Part shown: positions 1-6,437 of the stretch, one piece after another
Position numbering within the stretch: the stretch's first letter is position 1
Layout: each line of letters starts with the position of its first letter
Made by a program: the position numbers and the translations under genes
DNA from: a virus
Direction: 5' to 3' (one strand)
Length of the DNA stretch: 30,883 nt
Virus record (IMG/VR): IMGVR_UViG_3300017949_002822
Location: 1-30,883 of that record
Notes under the pieces: generated by a model
What the model saw: only the letters and a program-made list of their open reading frames with translations
Database searches by the model: none
What the model was told of the DNA's origin: nothing

Positions 1-437
1 ATGGCGATAATGATGATATGCCAGGTGGCGAAAAAGATATGATTGATATCAAAGCACTTGGTGATAAGGGAGATGATAACGATTACGACGATGACGGAAA
101 GTTAGACGCTCACGAAAAAGACCATGACGAAGAAGAAAAACTTCACAAGTCAGTCGATAGAGATAGCGACGGTGACCATGACATGGATGATCATGACATG
201 GAAAAAGATGATGAAGATAAAGAAGAGGCATATGCTAACGAACCCGACGAAGATGTTAGGAATGTTGATTATATGACCAAGAAAAATTCAGGCGGAATGA
301 ACCGCATGAAAGGAACTCATCCTAAGGTTGCAGGTGGAGACAATCCAATGCAGCGTGTTAAGGAAGGTGAAGATCTTCGTTCTTCAATCAAAGCAGAATT
401 AATGAGAGCATTAGCAGAAACTAAAGGAGCGAAATAA
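1..437 (+). CDS. Acidic EF-hand-like protein, 5' end outside window
   Basis: The frame is open from base 3 with no stop upstream, so the true start probably lies outside the window; the first in-window ATG is at 18. The protein is extremely rich in Asp, Glu, His and Lys. Counting from that ATG, residues 22-33 (DYDDDGKLDAHE) fit the canonical 12-residue EF-hand calcium loop exactly (D1, D3, D5, G6, hydrophobic 8, E12). Residues 47-58 (DRDSDGDHDMDD) form a second, looser loop. The C-terminus (from about residue 88) is less acidic and ends in a basic helix-like segment. The next gene overlaps by one base (TAATG), with an AAAGGAG ribosome site inside this gene's end. No family was recognised; calcium binding is inferred from the motif only. 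A scaffold or virion-associated role would fit the late-gene neighbourhood but is not shown. Confidence 0.7.
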   Translation, partial: GDNDDMPGGEKDMIDIKALGDKGDDNDYDDDGKLDAHEKDHDEEEKLHKSVDRDSDGDHDMDDHDMEKDDEDKEEAYANEPDEDVRNVDYMTKKNSGGMNRMKGTHPKVAGGDNPMQRVKEGEDLRSSIKAELMRALAETKGAK

Positions 438-865
438 TGGCAGACTTATTAACAGCAACAATCGGCGGCGGCAGCGCAGTATTAGTTGCAGAAAATCGTA
501 AACCAGCCGCAAGTGTTTCTACAATTGATTATGCTGGAAATAAAGATTTAACATTATTTGAAGTTGACTTTGGTGCAGCAGCAAACGCAGAAGTTGGTGC
601 TAACGAAGCAATTCAAGCAGTTGTTGAAATCATTGGTAAGTATGCCACTATCGTTATTAGAGGCGACTTACACTCCACTAACCAAGTAATGGCATTTGCT
701 GTGGAAATGGCAAATGATACACAAGATTGGGATGGTGCTGGTGCAGAAACTCTAGTAGAACAAATTGAAGATGAAATTATTGCATTAGGTGCTACTTATG
801 GAAATAATTCATTTGATATGACAGCAGTTACTTGCACAGTAAAAAACAGTTTCAATTTAGCATAA
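437..865 (+). CDS. Small putative structural protein (unknown family)
   Basis: This 142-aa protein starts at an ATG that overlaps the previous stop (TAATG) and has a good AAAGGAG site just upstream. It is rich in Ala, Gly, Val and Thr, with beta-type segments (for example YATIVIRGDL) and no charged low-complexity regions, transmembrane segments or signal peptide. It lies immediately before the terminator and late promoter of the terminase gene, so it closes an upstream, probably virion-related, transcription unit. The composition resembles small capsid-decoration or tail proteins, but no diagnostic motif was seen. Coding is well supported by the clean start, spacing and length; the function is not known. 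Confidence 0.75.
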   Translation: MADLLTATIGGGSAVLVAENRKPAASVSTIDYAGNKDLTLFEVDFGAAANAEVGANEAIQAVVEIIGKYATIVIRGDLHSTNQVMAFAVEMANDTQDWDGAGAETLVEQIEDEIIALGATYGNNSFDMTAVTCTVKNSFNLA

Positions 866-886
866 TAAACAATTTCATATCTATCC

Positions 887-910
887 AATAGGGCCGCAAG
901 GCCCTATTTT
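887..910 (+). terminator. Rho-independent terminator before terminase gene
   Basis: TAGGGCC (889-895), a GCAA tetraloop (896-899) and GGCCCTA (900-906) make a perfect GC-rich stem, extendable by two A-T pairs, followed directly by TTTT (907-910). It separates the upstream small genes from the late promoter at 915-922. Confidence 0.92.
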
Positions 911-914
911 CTTG

Positions 915-922
915 GGTAAATA
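915..922 (+). promoter_or_regulatory. T4-type late promoter for terL
   Basis: GGTAAATA at 915-922 is followed by CTAGT and then the ATG at 928. It matches the T4 late box TATAAATA at six of eight positions, including the TAAATA core, and is followed by CTA as at 10937. If transcription starts about 6 nt after the box, as in T4 late promoters, the first base of the mRNA is the A of the start codon. No Shine-Dalgarno sequence is present between box and ATG. Confidence 0.7.
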
Positions 923-927
923 CTAGT

Positions 928-2517
928 ATGGCAAAGAGTTTAGATGGCGTTCAGATTAAGAAGGCCCATAGCAAACAAAAATATACACTGGAAGAAGTTA
1001 AGCATCTAGAAGCATGCATGGATCCTGTTGACGGACCATTATACTTTGCCAAAAACTTTATCAAGATTCAACACCCTACCAAGGGTTCCATGAAATTTGT
1101 TCCCTATGGTTATCAGGAAGATCTTTTAAGAGCATATCACGATTATAGATATACCATTGCCATGCTACCAAGACAGATGGGCAAGACTACCTGTGCGGCA
1201 GCATACCTTCTTTGGTATTGCATGTTCACTCCAGAAGCACAGGTATTAATTGCAGCACACAAGTATACGGGTGCGCAGGACATCATGAACAGATATAGAT
1301 TCGGTTATGAGAACTTACCTGACTTCATTCGTGCTGGTATCTATACCTATAACAGAAATACTATCGAATTTGATAACGGAAGCAGAATACAGGCGACCAC
1401 AACAACAGAAGATACTGGACGAGGTAAGTCACTTTCGTTAATATACTGTGACGAGTTTGCATTCGTGCAACCACCAGAGAAAGCCAAGGAATTTTGGACT
1501 GCACTTTCACCCACACTGTCAACAGGTGGTAAGGCAATCGTAACATCAACTCCAAACTCGGATGAAGACCAGTTTGCCATGATCTGGACAGAAGCAAATA
1601 AAAAGTTTGACGAACACGGTAATGATCAAAAGGTAGGAACCAACGGATTCTATCCTTACTTTGCACACTGGGAAGAACATCCAGACCGAGATGAAGCATG
1701 GGCACAAGAGGAACGTGCTAAAATTGGAGAGGAGAGATTCCGCCGAGAATTTGATTGTGAGTTCTTGATCTTTGACGAAACATTAATTAACAGTGTTAAA
1801 CTTGCAGCACTTGAAGGAAATGAACCAATACACAATACAGGACAAACACGATGGTATAAGAAAATTAATCCTAAGGCAACATATCTTGTTTCATTAGATC
1901 CAAGTTTAGGTACGGGAGGTGACTATTCTGCAATACAAATATTTGAAATGCCATCGATGGAACAAGTCGGAGAATGGCGACACAATCTTACACCAGTTCA
2001 ACAGCAAATAAGAATTCTTAAGGACATATTAAAATACATACACGACGAAGCAGTTGAGGGAGGAAATCAAACTCCTACAATATACTATAGTTGCGAAAAT
2101 AATACAATTGGAGAAGCAGCGTTGGTTGTGATCAATGATATAGGGGAAGAAAACTTTAATGGATTATTCCTTAGCGAACCGATTAGAAAAGGACATGTTA
2201 GAAAATATAGAAAAGGATTTAACACTACACACAAAACAAAGATAACTGCATGTAGTGGACTTAAAAACGCAATTGAGCGCGACAAAATGAAGTTGCACAG
2301 TAAGCCTTTGATATCAGAATTAAAGACATTTGTAGCAACAGGACTTGGATACAGTGCCAAAACAGGCGAACACGATGATCTAGTATCAGCAACACTATTA
2401 ATAGTTCGAATGGCTAACCAATTAGCCAATTGGGATCCAAAAATATATGAAAAAATGACGGAAAGAATAACCGAGGACGAGTTTCCAATGCCAATATTCG
2501 TATCAGGAGGTTTTTGA
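928..2517 (+). CDS. terL: Terminase large subunit (gp17-like)
   Basis: This 529-aa protein is the ATP-driven DNA-packaging motor and headful nuclease, acting at the portal of the prohead. The N-terminal ATPase shows a Walker A segment RQMGKTT (residues 83-88), Walker B with catalytic Glu in IYCDEF (172-177) and a coupling motif TSTPN (206-210). The C-terminal RNase H-like nuclease shows the acidic residues D324 (VSLDPSLG), E390 (YYSCEN) and D483/D484 (EHDDLVSA). Length is slightly shorter than T4 gp17 (610 aa). The start at 928 lies 5 nt after a late promoter box with no ribosome-binding site, so its message may be leaderless. No gp16-like small subunit is visible next to it. The identification is firm. 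Confidence 0.97.
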   Translation: MAKSLDGVQIKKAHSKQKYTLEEVKHLEACMDPVDGPLYFAKNFIKIQHPTKGSMKFVPYGYQEDLLRAYHDYRYTIAMLPRQMGKTTCAAAYLLWYCMFTPEAQVLIAAHKYTGAQDIMNRYRFGYENLPDFIRAGIYTYNRNTIEFDNGSRIQATTTTEDTGRGKSLSLIYCDEFAFVQPPEKAKEFWTALSPTLSTGGKAIVTSTPNSDEDQFAMIWTEANKKFDEHGNDQKVGTNGFYPYFAHWEEHPDRDEAWAQEERAKIGEERFRREFDCEFLIFDETLINSVKLAALEGNEPIHNTGQTRWYKKINPKATYLVSLDPSLGTGGDYSAIQIFEMPSMEQVGEWRHNLTPVQQQIRILKDILKYIHDEAVEGGNQTPTIYYSCENNTIGEAALVVINDIGEENFNGLFLSEPIRKGHVRKYRKGFNTTHKTKITACSGLKNAIERDKMKLHSKPLISELKTFVATGLGYSAKTGEHDDLVSATLLIVRMANQLANWDPKIYEKMTERITEDEFPMPIFVSGGF

Positions 2518-2523
2518 TAAATA
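2516..2523 (+). promoter_or_regulatory. T4-type late promoter
   Basis: GATAAATA overlaps the terminase stop codon and ends 7 nt before the ATG at 2531. It matches the late consensus at seven of eight positions. Expected transcription would begin about 2 nt before the start codon. An AGGAGGT sequence at about 2505-2511 lies too far upstream to serve this promoter's own transcript, but could help read-through mRNA. Confidence 0.65.
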
Positions 2524-2530
2524 CTTTACT

Positions 2531-4648
2531 ATGGATGCAACCAATAATATAGCAACAGATCTATTCTATAAAATTAGAAGCAGATTTACAGGTTTAAAAC
2601 TGGGAGAGTCAACAGGGCAAATTACAATTAATCCTGAAGATGCCCGTTTCTTTGATTTTGATTATACTGAAGGCGATAAAAATATAGGCCATGTTAGCAT
2701 TAGTTTAGCAGAACCTAATTCAATGAAAGTATACTTTTCAAACGGTATTACTGAGGGAATGGATTCAGATCAAAAAAACAACTGGTATGATTTTCTTAAA
2801 GAATTAAGAATGTTTGCAAAACGTAGATTATTAGCATTTGACACTAGAGACATTGCCAAGGATAATTTAGACAAGAGAGATTATGCATTCCTTAGCCAAC
2901 ACTCTACACCACAATCAGATAGCGATACAATCACAAAACCCGTCGGAGAAACAGTAATGAATGAGAGCAACCTTTATGGAACTAAGACGCAGAGTTTCCA
3001 AAAGTTATTAGACACAAGATTAATTATTAAACACAGCAAGACACTTGCTGATGATCACGAACAAAAGCCAGGAGATAGAGCAAGAAATATTTCTGCACTG
3101 TTTGTTGAAAACCAAGATGGGGAAAGATTTAAGTATCCTTTCATTCACCTAGCAGGTGCTAGAGCAATGCAGCGTCACGTAGCAAACGGCGGTTTGCCAT
3201 ACGATGCAATTGGTGAAAGCATTATTAGAATGAGCGAAGAAATTGCTCAACTAAAAAGTTTTACAAACTACTGCGTAAGAAACGATCTAATGAACTCCGA
3301 CACAAACAATATCGTTGAACGCAGCAAGGCGCAATTGGATGGGCTGAGAGAAAGAGTTGCTAGACTATCCAAGCAGGCACACTATGAAAATTACGTGGCA
3401 GAATTCCAGGCACCCGAGGCAATGGAAGTCCCAGATGACGTAATGGAAGAATACAAAGAAAAATTCACAGTCAAAAATTTCAAAGAAGACCTAACTTCAG
3501 TATTTCCAGTATTATACAGATTAATGAAAGAAGAAGAGAGTTTAGGCTATGACGACATAGTCGGTATGACAAACGAAGTTTCATCAATGGGAATGAATAA
3601 GTATGGACTTGCTGCTAAGAAAGTTGACGGTAAGTTTTATTCATACAAGGATGGAGAAGAAACAGGCGGACCATTTGATTCAATAGAAGAACTTAAAAAG
3701 CATCAAGAAGATTTATTGAATAATGAAAGCGATGATCCAATGGCAAAATTTGAGGCTTGGGTTGATTCACTAGGTGAGGAATCACCAATTGTTTCAGCCG
3801 ATGAAGAAGAAAAGGCTGACATGATCAAAAAATTAAATGAACTAGTGGGTCAAGATTTTTCAGCAGGCGTTGATGGCACGAATGCTATTCAAAGTCTAGA
3901 AGGCATTATTGAAGATCCTAAACTAGAACAGGATATTAAGAAAAAAGCAACCGAAGATGCTAACACAGACGTTCGTCCTTTGGTCAAGGCTTGGGTTGAA
4001 GAAAACGCACCTGATGTTCTTGACCAATTGGACTTTGGCGATATGATAGATGAGCCAGCAGTGGGCGCAGACGAAGTTGAACCACAGCAAGAAGAAGAAG
4101 TTGCTAAAGAAGGCGGAATGTCAGACGTAATGATTGGTGTTGATGAATTAATTTCAGACTACACTAACGACGGTGACAAAGAAAGCGGACTTAAGATGTC
4201 CAAGCAAGAAGTTATTAATGCAATCAAGGGCGAGAAAGCAGATCCGATGGAGATCAAATTTGCTATCGATACAATTGAAAACGACTTTGATGACAAGGGC
4301 AACTACAAGTATGTAGGACAGGATGATATGCCCGAAGGCAATGAATTTAGCAAAAAGGTTCAGGACCTAAAGGCACAGGGTGCTAAGAAAGGCACCAGGT
4401 TTAAGACTTCGGACGGTGAGGAACACACACTGGAAGGACTAGCAGAATTTATCAATTCATTCTATGATAAGAATACGGGCACTTTCCCTAAAGGACCAGA
4501 AGGTGTATGCACTATGGTAGGCAAGAAGTTTGGTGAACAGGCTGAGCAGATTGCCCGTAAATTTGTTGAAAGAATGGCTCCACACCAAGAACAAGGTGCT
4601 GAAGAACTAGAAGAACTAGAACGTATCAAAAATTTAGCATTTCGATAA
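2531..4648 (+). CDS. Large conserved marine T4-like phage protein, function unknown
   Basis: This 705-aa protein resembles, from memory, an uncharacterised protein that follows the terminase region in cyanophages and pelagimyophages. The N-terminal 130 residues look like an ordered domain (FFDFDYTEGD, HVSISLAEPNSMKVYFS, FAKRRLLAFDTRDIAKDNLDKRDY). A middle part carries charged helices (ERSKAQLDGLRERVARLSKQ). From about residue 300 the chain becomes strongly acidic, with many EEE and DDD clusters. The last 110 residues are more compact (KKGTRFKTSDGEEHTLEG). There is no signal peptide or membrane segment. It sits directly under a late promoter, which favours a virion or assembly role, such as an internal head or scaffold-associated protein. 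That role is inference; no catalytic motif was found. Confidence 0.85.
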   Translation: MDATNNIATDLFYKIRSRFTGLKLGESTGQITINPEDARFFDFDYTEGDKNIGHVSISLAEPNSMKVYFSNGITEGMDSDQKNNWYDFLKELRMFAKRRLLAFDTRDIAKDNLDKRDYAFLSQHSTPQSDSDTITKPVGETVMNESNLYGTKTQSFQKLLDTRLIIKHSKTLADDHEQKPGDRARNISALFVENQDGERFKYPFIHLAGARAMQRHVANGGLPYDAIGESIIRMSEEIAQLKSFTNYCVRNDLMNSDTNNIVERSKAQLDGLRERVARLSKQAHYENYVAEFQAPEAMEVPDDVMEEYKEKFTVKNFKEDLTSVFPVLYRLMKEEESLGYDDIVGMTNEVSSMGMNKYGLAAKKVDGKFYSYKDGEETGGPFDSIEELKKHQEDLLNNESDDPMAKFEAWVDSLGEESPIVSADEEEKADMIKKLNELVGQDFSAGVDGTNAIQSLEGIIEDPKLEQDIKKKATEDANTDVRPLVKAWVEENAPDVLDQLDFGDMIDEPAVGADEVEPQQEEEVAKEGGMSDVMIGVDELISDYTNDGDKESGLKMSKQEVINAIKGEKADPMEIKFAIDTIENDFDDKGNYKYVGQDDMPEGNEFSKKVQDLKAQGAKKGTRFKTSDGEEHTLEGLAEFINSFYDKNTGTFPKGPEGVCTMVGKKFGEQAEQIARKFVERMAPHQEQGAEELEELERIKNLAFR

Positions 4649-4668
4649 AATCATAAAATAAATTAATT

Positions 4669-4706
4669 CTAAAACAATCATGTAAATATGTGCATGGTTG
4701 TTTTAG
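4669..4706. repeat. 14-bp inverted repeat enclosing late promoter and start codon
   Basis: The arm CTAAAACAATCATG (4669-4682) pairs with CATGGTTGTTTTAG (4693-4706) at all 14 positions, with one G-T wobble and a 10-base loop. The loop holds the late box core, and the right arm begins with C plus the ATG at 4694. It lacks a downstream U tract, so it is not a normal terminator. In read-through RNA it would bury the start codon; in RNA started at the late promoter the left arm is missing. Confidence 0.8.
4681..4688 (+). promoter_or_regulatory. T4-type late promoter inside inverted repeat
   Basis: TGTAAATA lies at the apex of the inverted repeat and matches the late consensus at seven of eight positions. 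Six bases after its last A comes the ATG at 4694, the same spacing as at 928 and 10950. This supports 4694, rather than the ATG at 4688, as the start codon. Confidence 0.6.
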
Positions 4707-5305
4707 ATTTCAATACATCACTTGATCCAAATTGTGGTAAAGATTATAAAGTAGAAAACGATATAATCATTACTCCTTTTTGGACTCAAGAATTTTGTAA
4801 TAATTTAATATCAGTAGCAGAAGAATATAAAAATAACTTTTCAAAAGATATTGTTTGGTATGGTAAGTCTGGAAAAAATATCGGTTGGAATGATATAAAG
4901 TTTGACGACATAGATCCTAATATATCTGAATACTTTGTTAAGCAATATAAAAAATTTGCATTGCCTATAATTTCGGAAGTATTTACAGATGCTTCGTCAG
5001 ATATCAAGGGATGGTTCTCACCATATATTATTAGATATGATAAAGTTGACCAATGTGCCGATTTGCACAACGATGCCAGTTACCTTACATTTAATATTAA
5101 ATTGAATAACGACTACGACGGTTGCGATTTAATATTTCCAAGACAAAATTTTAATAGCAGAGATGTTCCAATAGGTCATGCAATGATATGGCCTAGCACA
5201 GTTAGTCATCCTCACTATTCCACTCCGTTAAAGTCCGGTATCAAATATTCCATTATATCGTGGACATGGCCTCCAGAATGGAATAAGACAGGAATACCTG
5301 CATAA
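4694..5305 (+). CDS. 2OG-Fe(II) oxygenase (prolyl-4-hydroxylase-like)
   Basis: This 203-aa cytoplasmic protein belongs to the 2-oxoglutarate/Fe(II) dioxygenase superfamily, which hydroxylates peptide or small-molecule substrates. The iron-binding HxD is H125-N-D127 (ADLHNDAS). The distal His is H172 or H174 (VSHPHYSTP), and the 2OG-binding basic residue is probably K184 (GIKYSIISW), where many relatives have Arg. The jelly-roll strands around these motifs are recognisable (YDGCDLIFPR, IGHAMIWPS). The ATG at 4694 is preferred to the one at 4688 because the latter overlaps the promoter box. It is a stand-alone late gene, followed by an independent host-type promoter. The substrate is unknown; two more oxygenases of this type occur in the window. 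Confidence 0.85.
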   Translation: MVVLDFNTSLDPNCGKDYKVENDIIITPFWTQEFCNNLISVAEEYKNNFSKDIVWYGKSGKNIGWNDIKFDDIDPNISEYFVKQYKKFALPIISEVFTDASSDIKGWFSPYIIRYDKVDQCADLHNDASYLTFNIKLNNDYDGCDLIFPRQNFNSRDVPIGHAMIWPSTVSHPHYSTPLKSGIKYSIISWTWPPEWNKTGIPA

Positions 5306-5322
5306 ATTAATGATTTTCTTGA

Positions 5323-5350
5323 TTGACTTTTTATTTTATTAGCGTATAAT
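5323..5350 (+). promoter_or_regulatory. Sigma70-type promoter of the pqqA unit
   Basis: TTGACT (5323-5328), a 16-bp spacer and a perfect TATAAT (5345-5350) form a strong host-type promoter. Transcription should begin near 5357, giving a leader of roughly 120 nt before the pqqA-like ATG. No late box is present, so this unit is expected to be read early by host RNA polymerase. Confidence 0.85.
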
Positions 5351-5356
5351 AGATAT

Positions 5357-5475
5357 AAGTAAGAGTGTAAGAGATTCATTCTTACTTTGTAAAACTCAAG
5401 TTGGACCTTGCAGAACGAGCGCATCTCCAACGATCTGTCTTACATTATATTAACTTTATTTTAAGGAGAAATATT
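5357..5475 (+). promoter_or_regulatory. Structured 5' leader of the pqqA-like gene
   Basis: The leader has no start codon of its own. AAGTAAGA (5357-5364) can pair with TCTTACTT (5380-5387). GTAAGAG is repeated at 5359-5365 and 5367-5373, so the same TCTTAC can pair with either copy, which could give two alternative hairpins. A second hairpin is GTTGGA (5400-5405) with TCCAAC (5426-5431). The segment then becomes AT-rich and ends in AAGGAGA (5463-5469), an excellent ribosome site 6 nt before the ATG at 5476. The octamer CGATCTGT (5431-5438) recurs after the gene at 5599-5606. I do not recognise a known riboswitch class; a regulatory or stabilising RNA role is inference. Confidence 0.5.
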
Positions 5476-5547
5476 ATGTGGACAAAACCTTCATTTACAG
5501 AAATGAGATTTGGCTTCGAAGTTACGATGTATGTAATGAACAAGTAA
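5476..5547 (+). CDS. pqqA: PqqA-like coenzyme PQQ precursor peptide
   Basis: This gene encodes exactly 23 residues, beginning MWTKPSFTEM and ending FEVTMYVMNK. PqqA is the ribosomal peptide whose Glu and Tyr side chains are cross-linked by the radical-SAM enzyme PqqE (with PqqD) and then cut out to become pyrroloquinoline quinone. The invariant EVTxY core is present, with Glu15 and Tyr19 at the same positions as in the 23-aa Klebsiella PqqA. From memory about 12 of 23 residues match that peptide, including W2, K4, P5, F7, R11 and G13. The start has a strong AAGGAGA site with ideal spacing. The gene has its own sigma70 promoter and terminator, and no pqqB-E genes are in the window. The host would therefore have to supply the pathway. 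Supplying more of this consumed substrate, or acting as a decoy for PqqD/PqqE, are both possible. Confidence 0.9.
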   Translation: MWTKPSFTEMRFGFEVTMYVMNK

Positions 5548-5618
5548 TAAATCAAATTCTATTTGATTGGTTTGAACACGGACTTAGATGTACCTGTCCG
5601 ATCTGTTCAACAAAGTAG
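5478..5618 (+). other. Possible overlapping GTG-start small ORF (uncertain)
   Basis: A second frame opens at GTG 5478, 9 nt after the same AGGAG, runs through pqqA in the +2 offset and continues to TAG at 5616. It would give 46 residues ending in a Cys-rich tail (LRCTCPICSTK). Translation is possible from position and length, but the region after 5547 is also explained as a hairpin, and no homologous family is recognised. It is listed so that it is not lost, not as a firm gene. Confidence 0.2.
5550..5608 (+). other. RNA hairpins in the pqqA 3' region
   Basis: Two stems follow the pqqA stop. AATCAAA (5550-5556) pairs with TTTGATT (5562-5568). GAACACGGAC (5574-5583) pairs with GTCCG (5596-5600) and TGTTC (5604-5608), with a 3-nt bulge and a 12-nt loop. 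Neither is followed by a U tract. They could protect the short mRNA from 3' decay or be part of a stable small RNA; this is inferred from base pairing only. Confidence 0.5.
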
Positions 5619-5626
5619 TAAAGTGG

Positions 5627-5656
5627 TGCCCTGGCTTACAAAGTCAGGGCATTTTT
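5627..5656 (+). terminator. Rho-independent terminator of the pqqA unit
   Basis: TGCCCTGGC (5627-5635) pairs with GTCAGGGCA (5643-5651) with one G-U wobble and a TTACAAA loop, followed by TTTTT (5652-5656). It closes the transcription unit that starts at the 5323-5350 promoter. Confidence 0.9.
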
Positions 5657-5682
5657 GATAAACGTTCTCAAAAGGAATATGT

Positions 5683-5979
5683 ATGAAATATAGATTAGCA
5701 ATTCTTGCTACGGTAATAGGTGTGATGGCAATGTCTGGATTGGTGTATTCTGCCAAGAAAGAACATAGAAGTTATGAATTAGAAAAAGCAGTTCGCCTGC
5801 AAACTTTATCAAACATGGCATTAAATAATGAAAATTATGAACTTGCCTGCAAAGCACAACAGGAAGTAACTGATTCTCTCACTCGTGCCGGAGTAATAGA
5901 TGTAATAGAACAAGCAGATGTTGTTGAAAGCCAAATATGTTCATGGGCATGGACAACATCATTATCGGCTTCTAACTAA
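5683..5979 (+). CDS. Small membrane-anchored or secreted protein, unknown
   Basis: This 98-aa protein has a short basic N-terminus and a hydrophobic stretch at about residues 5-22 (LAILATVIGVMAMSGLVYSA). That could be a signal peptide with possible cleavage after YSA, or a signal anchor. The rest is helical and polar (YELEKAVRLQTLSNMALNN) with two Cys (residues about 56 and 86), which would fit a periplasmic protein with a disulfide. An AAAAGGA ribosome site precedes the ATG. It is the first of four tiny co-directional genes. An inner-membrane spanin-like role is conceivable, but there is no distinctive motif. Confidence 0.7.
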   Translation: MKYRLAILATVIGVMAMSGLVYSAKKEHRSYELEKAVRLQTLSNMALNNENYELACKAQQEVTDSLTRAGVIDVIEQADVVESQICSWAWTTSLSASN

Positions 5980-6194
5980 TGGCAAACTACTTTCAAACAG
6001 GGTTTACCGCATTGCAGGAGTTGGCAAAAATGAAAGAAATTAAAGTAATAGAGGTTCCCGATCCTTCCGAAGGACAGCAATCAATCAGCCAGGATGGCAG
6101 AGAGTGCGTGTTCCACAGGGGAAGATGGATAACCAAGGAAGAATATGATCGAGGAGTTTATATTAGATTGGCAGATCAAGGTGACTGCGTTTAG
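5979..6194 (+). CDS. Hypothetical 71-aa protein
   Basis: The ATG overlaps the preceding stop by one base (TAATG), so the gene is translationally coupled to its neighbour. The protein has an N-terminal amphipathic helix (FTALQELAKMKEIKVIEV) and a compact C-terminal half (RECVFHRGRWITKEEYDRG) with Cys residues at about 43 and 70. No signal peptide or membrane segment was seen and no family was recognised. Its place among small membrane genes is the only clue to its role. Confidence 0.6.
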   Translation: MANYFQTGFTALQELAKMKEIKVIEVPDPSEGQQSISQDGRECVFHRGRWITKEEYDRGVYIRLADQGDCV

Positions 6195-6203
6195 GAGATT
6201 AAG

Positions 6204-6437
6204 ATGGATAAGGCACCACAACCTAGTCCAGTAGGACTTGTAGTTGTCCTAGTTGTTTTTGCGTTTTTAATTTGGCACGGACCATTTGAAGAACGCTGGG
6301 GCAAAGAACCACAACCACATGATGCAATACAGCACGGTAGCATAGACTGCATGAAAGATTTGAAACATCTTACACCAACACAGATTGACATATGCATAGA
6401 AATACAATCATTTAGCAAAGGCTCCGATTATGAATAA
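6204..6437 (+). CDS. Small single-pass membrane protein, unknown
   Basis: This 77-aa protein has one clear transmembrane segment at about residues 10-25 (VGLVVVLVVFAFLIW), followed by a short polar domain with two Cys (IDCMKD and IDICIE). An AGGAGA site lies just upstream of the ATG. Its 3' end overlaps the start of the lipoprotein gene by 8 nt. Adjacent, overlapping genes for a membrane-anchored protein and a tiny lipoprotein are the arrangement of two-component spanins (Rz/Rz1). The soluble part is, however, short and not clearly coiled-coil, so that reading is tentative. Confidence 0.65.
   Translation: MDKAPQPSPVGLVVVLVVFAFLIWHGPFEERWGKEPQPHDAIQHGSIDCMKDLKHLTPTQIDICIEIQSFSKGSDYE

Noticed and set aside
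4688-4693. ATG at 4688 as start of the oxygenase
   Set aside because: It overlaps the late promoter box and would lie upstream of the expected transcript start; 4694 fits the spacing seen at other late genes.
5351-5475. Possible tmRNA piece, tRNA or known riboswitch in the pqqA leader
   Set aside because: No CCA-type acceptor stem, T-loop sequence or glutamine-riboswitch core could be found; the region is kept only as an unclassified structured leader.
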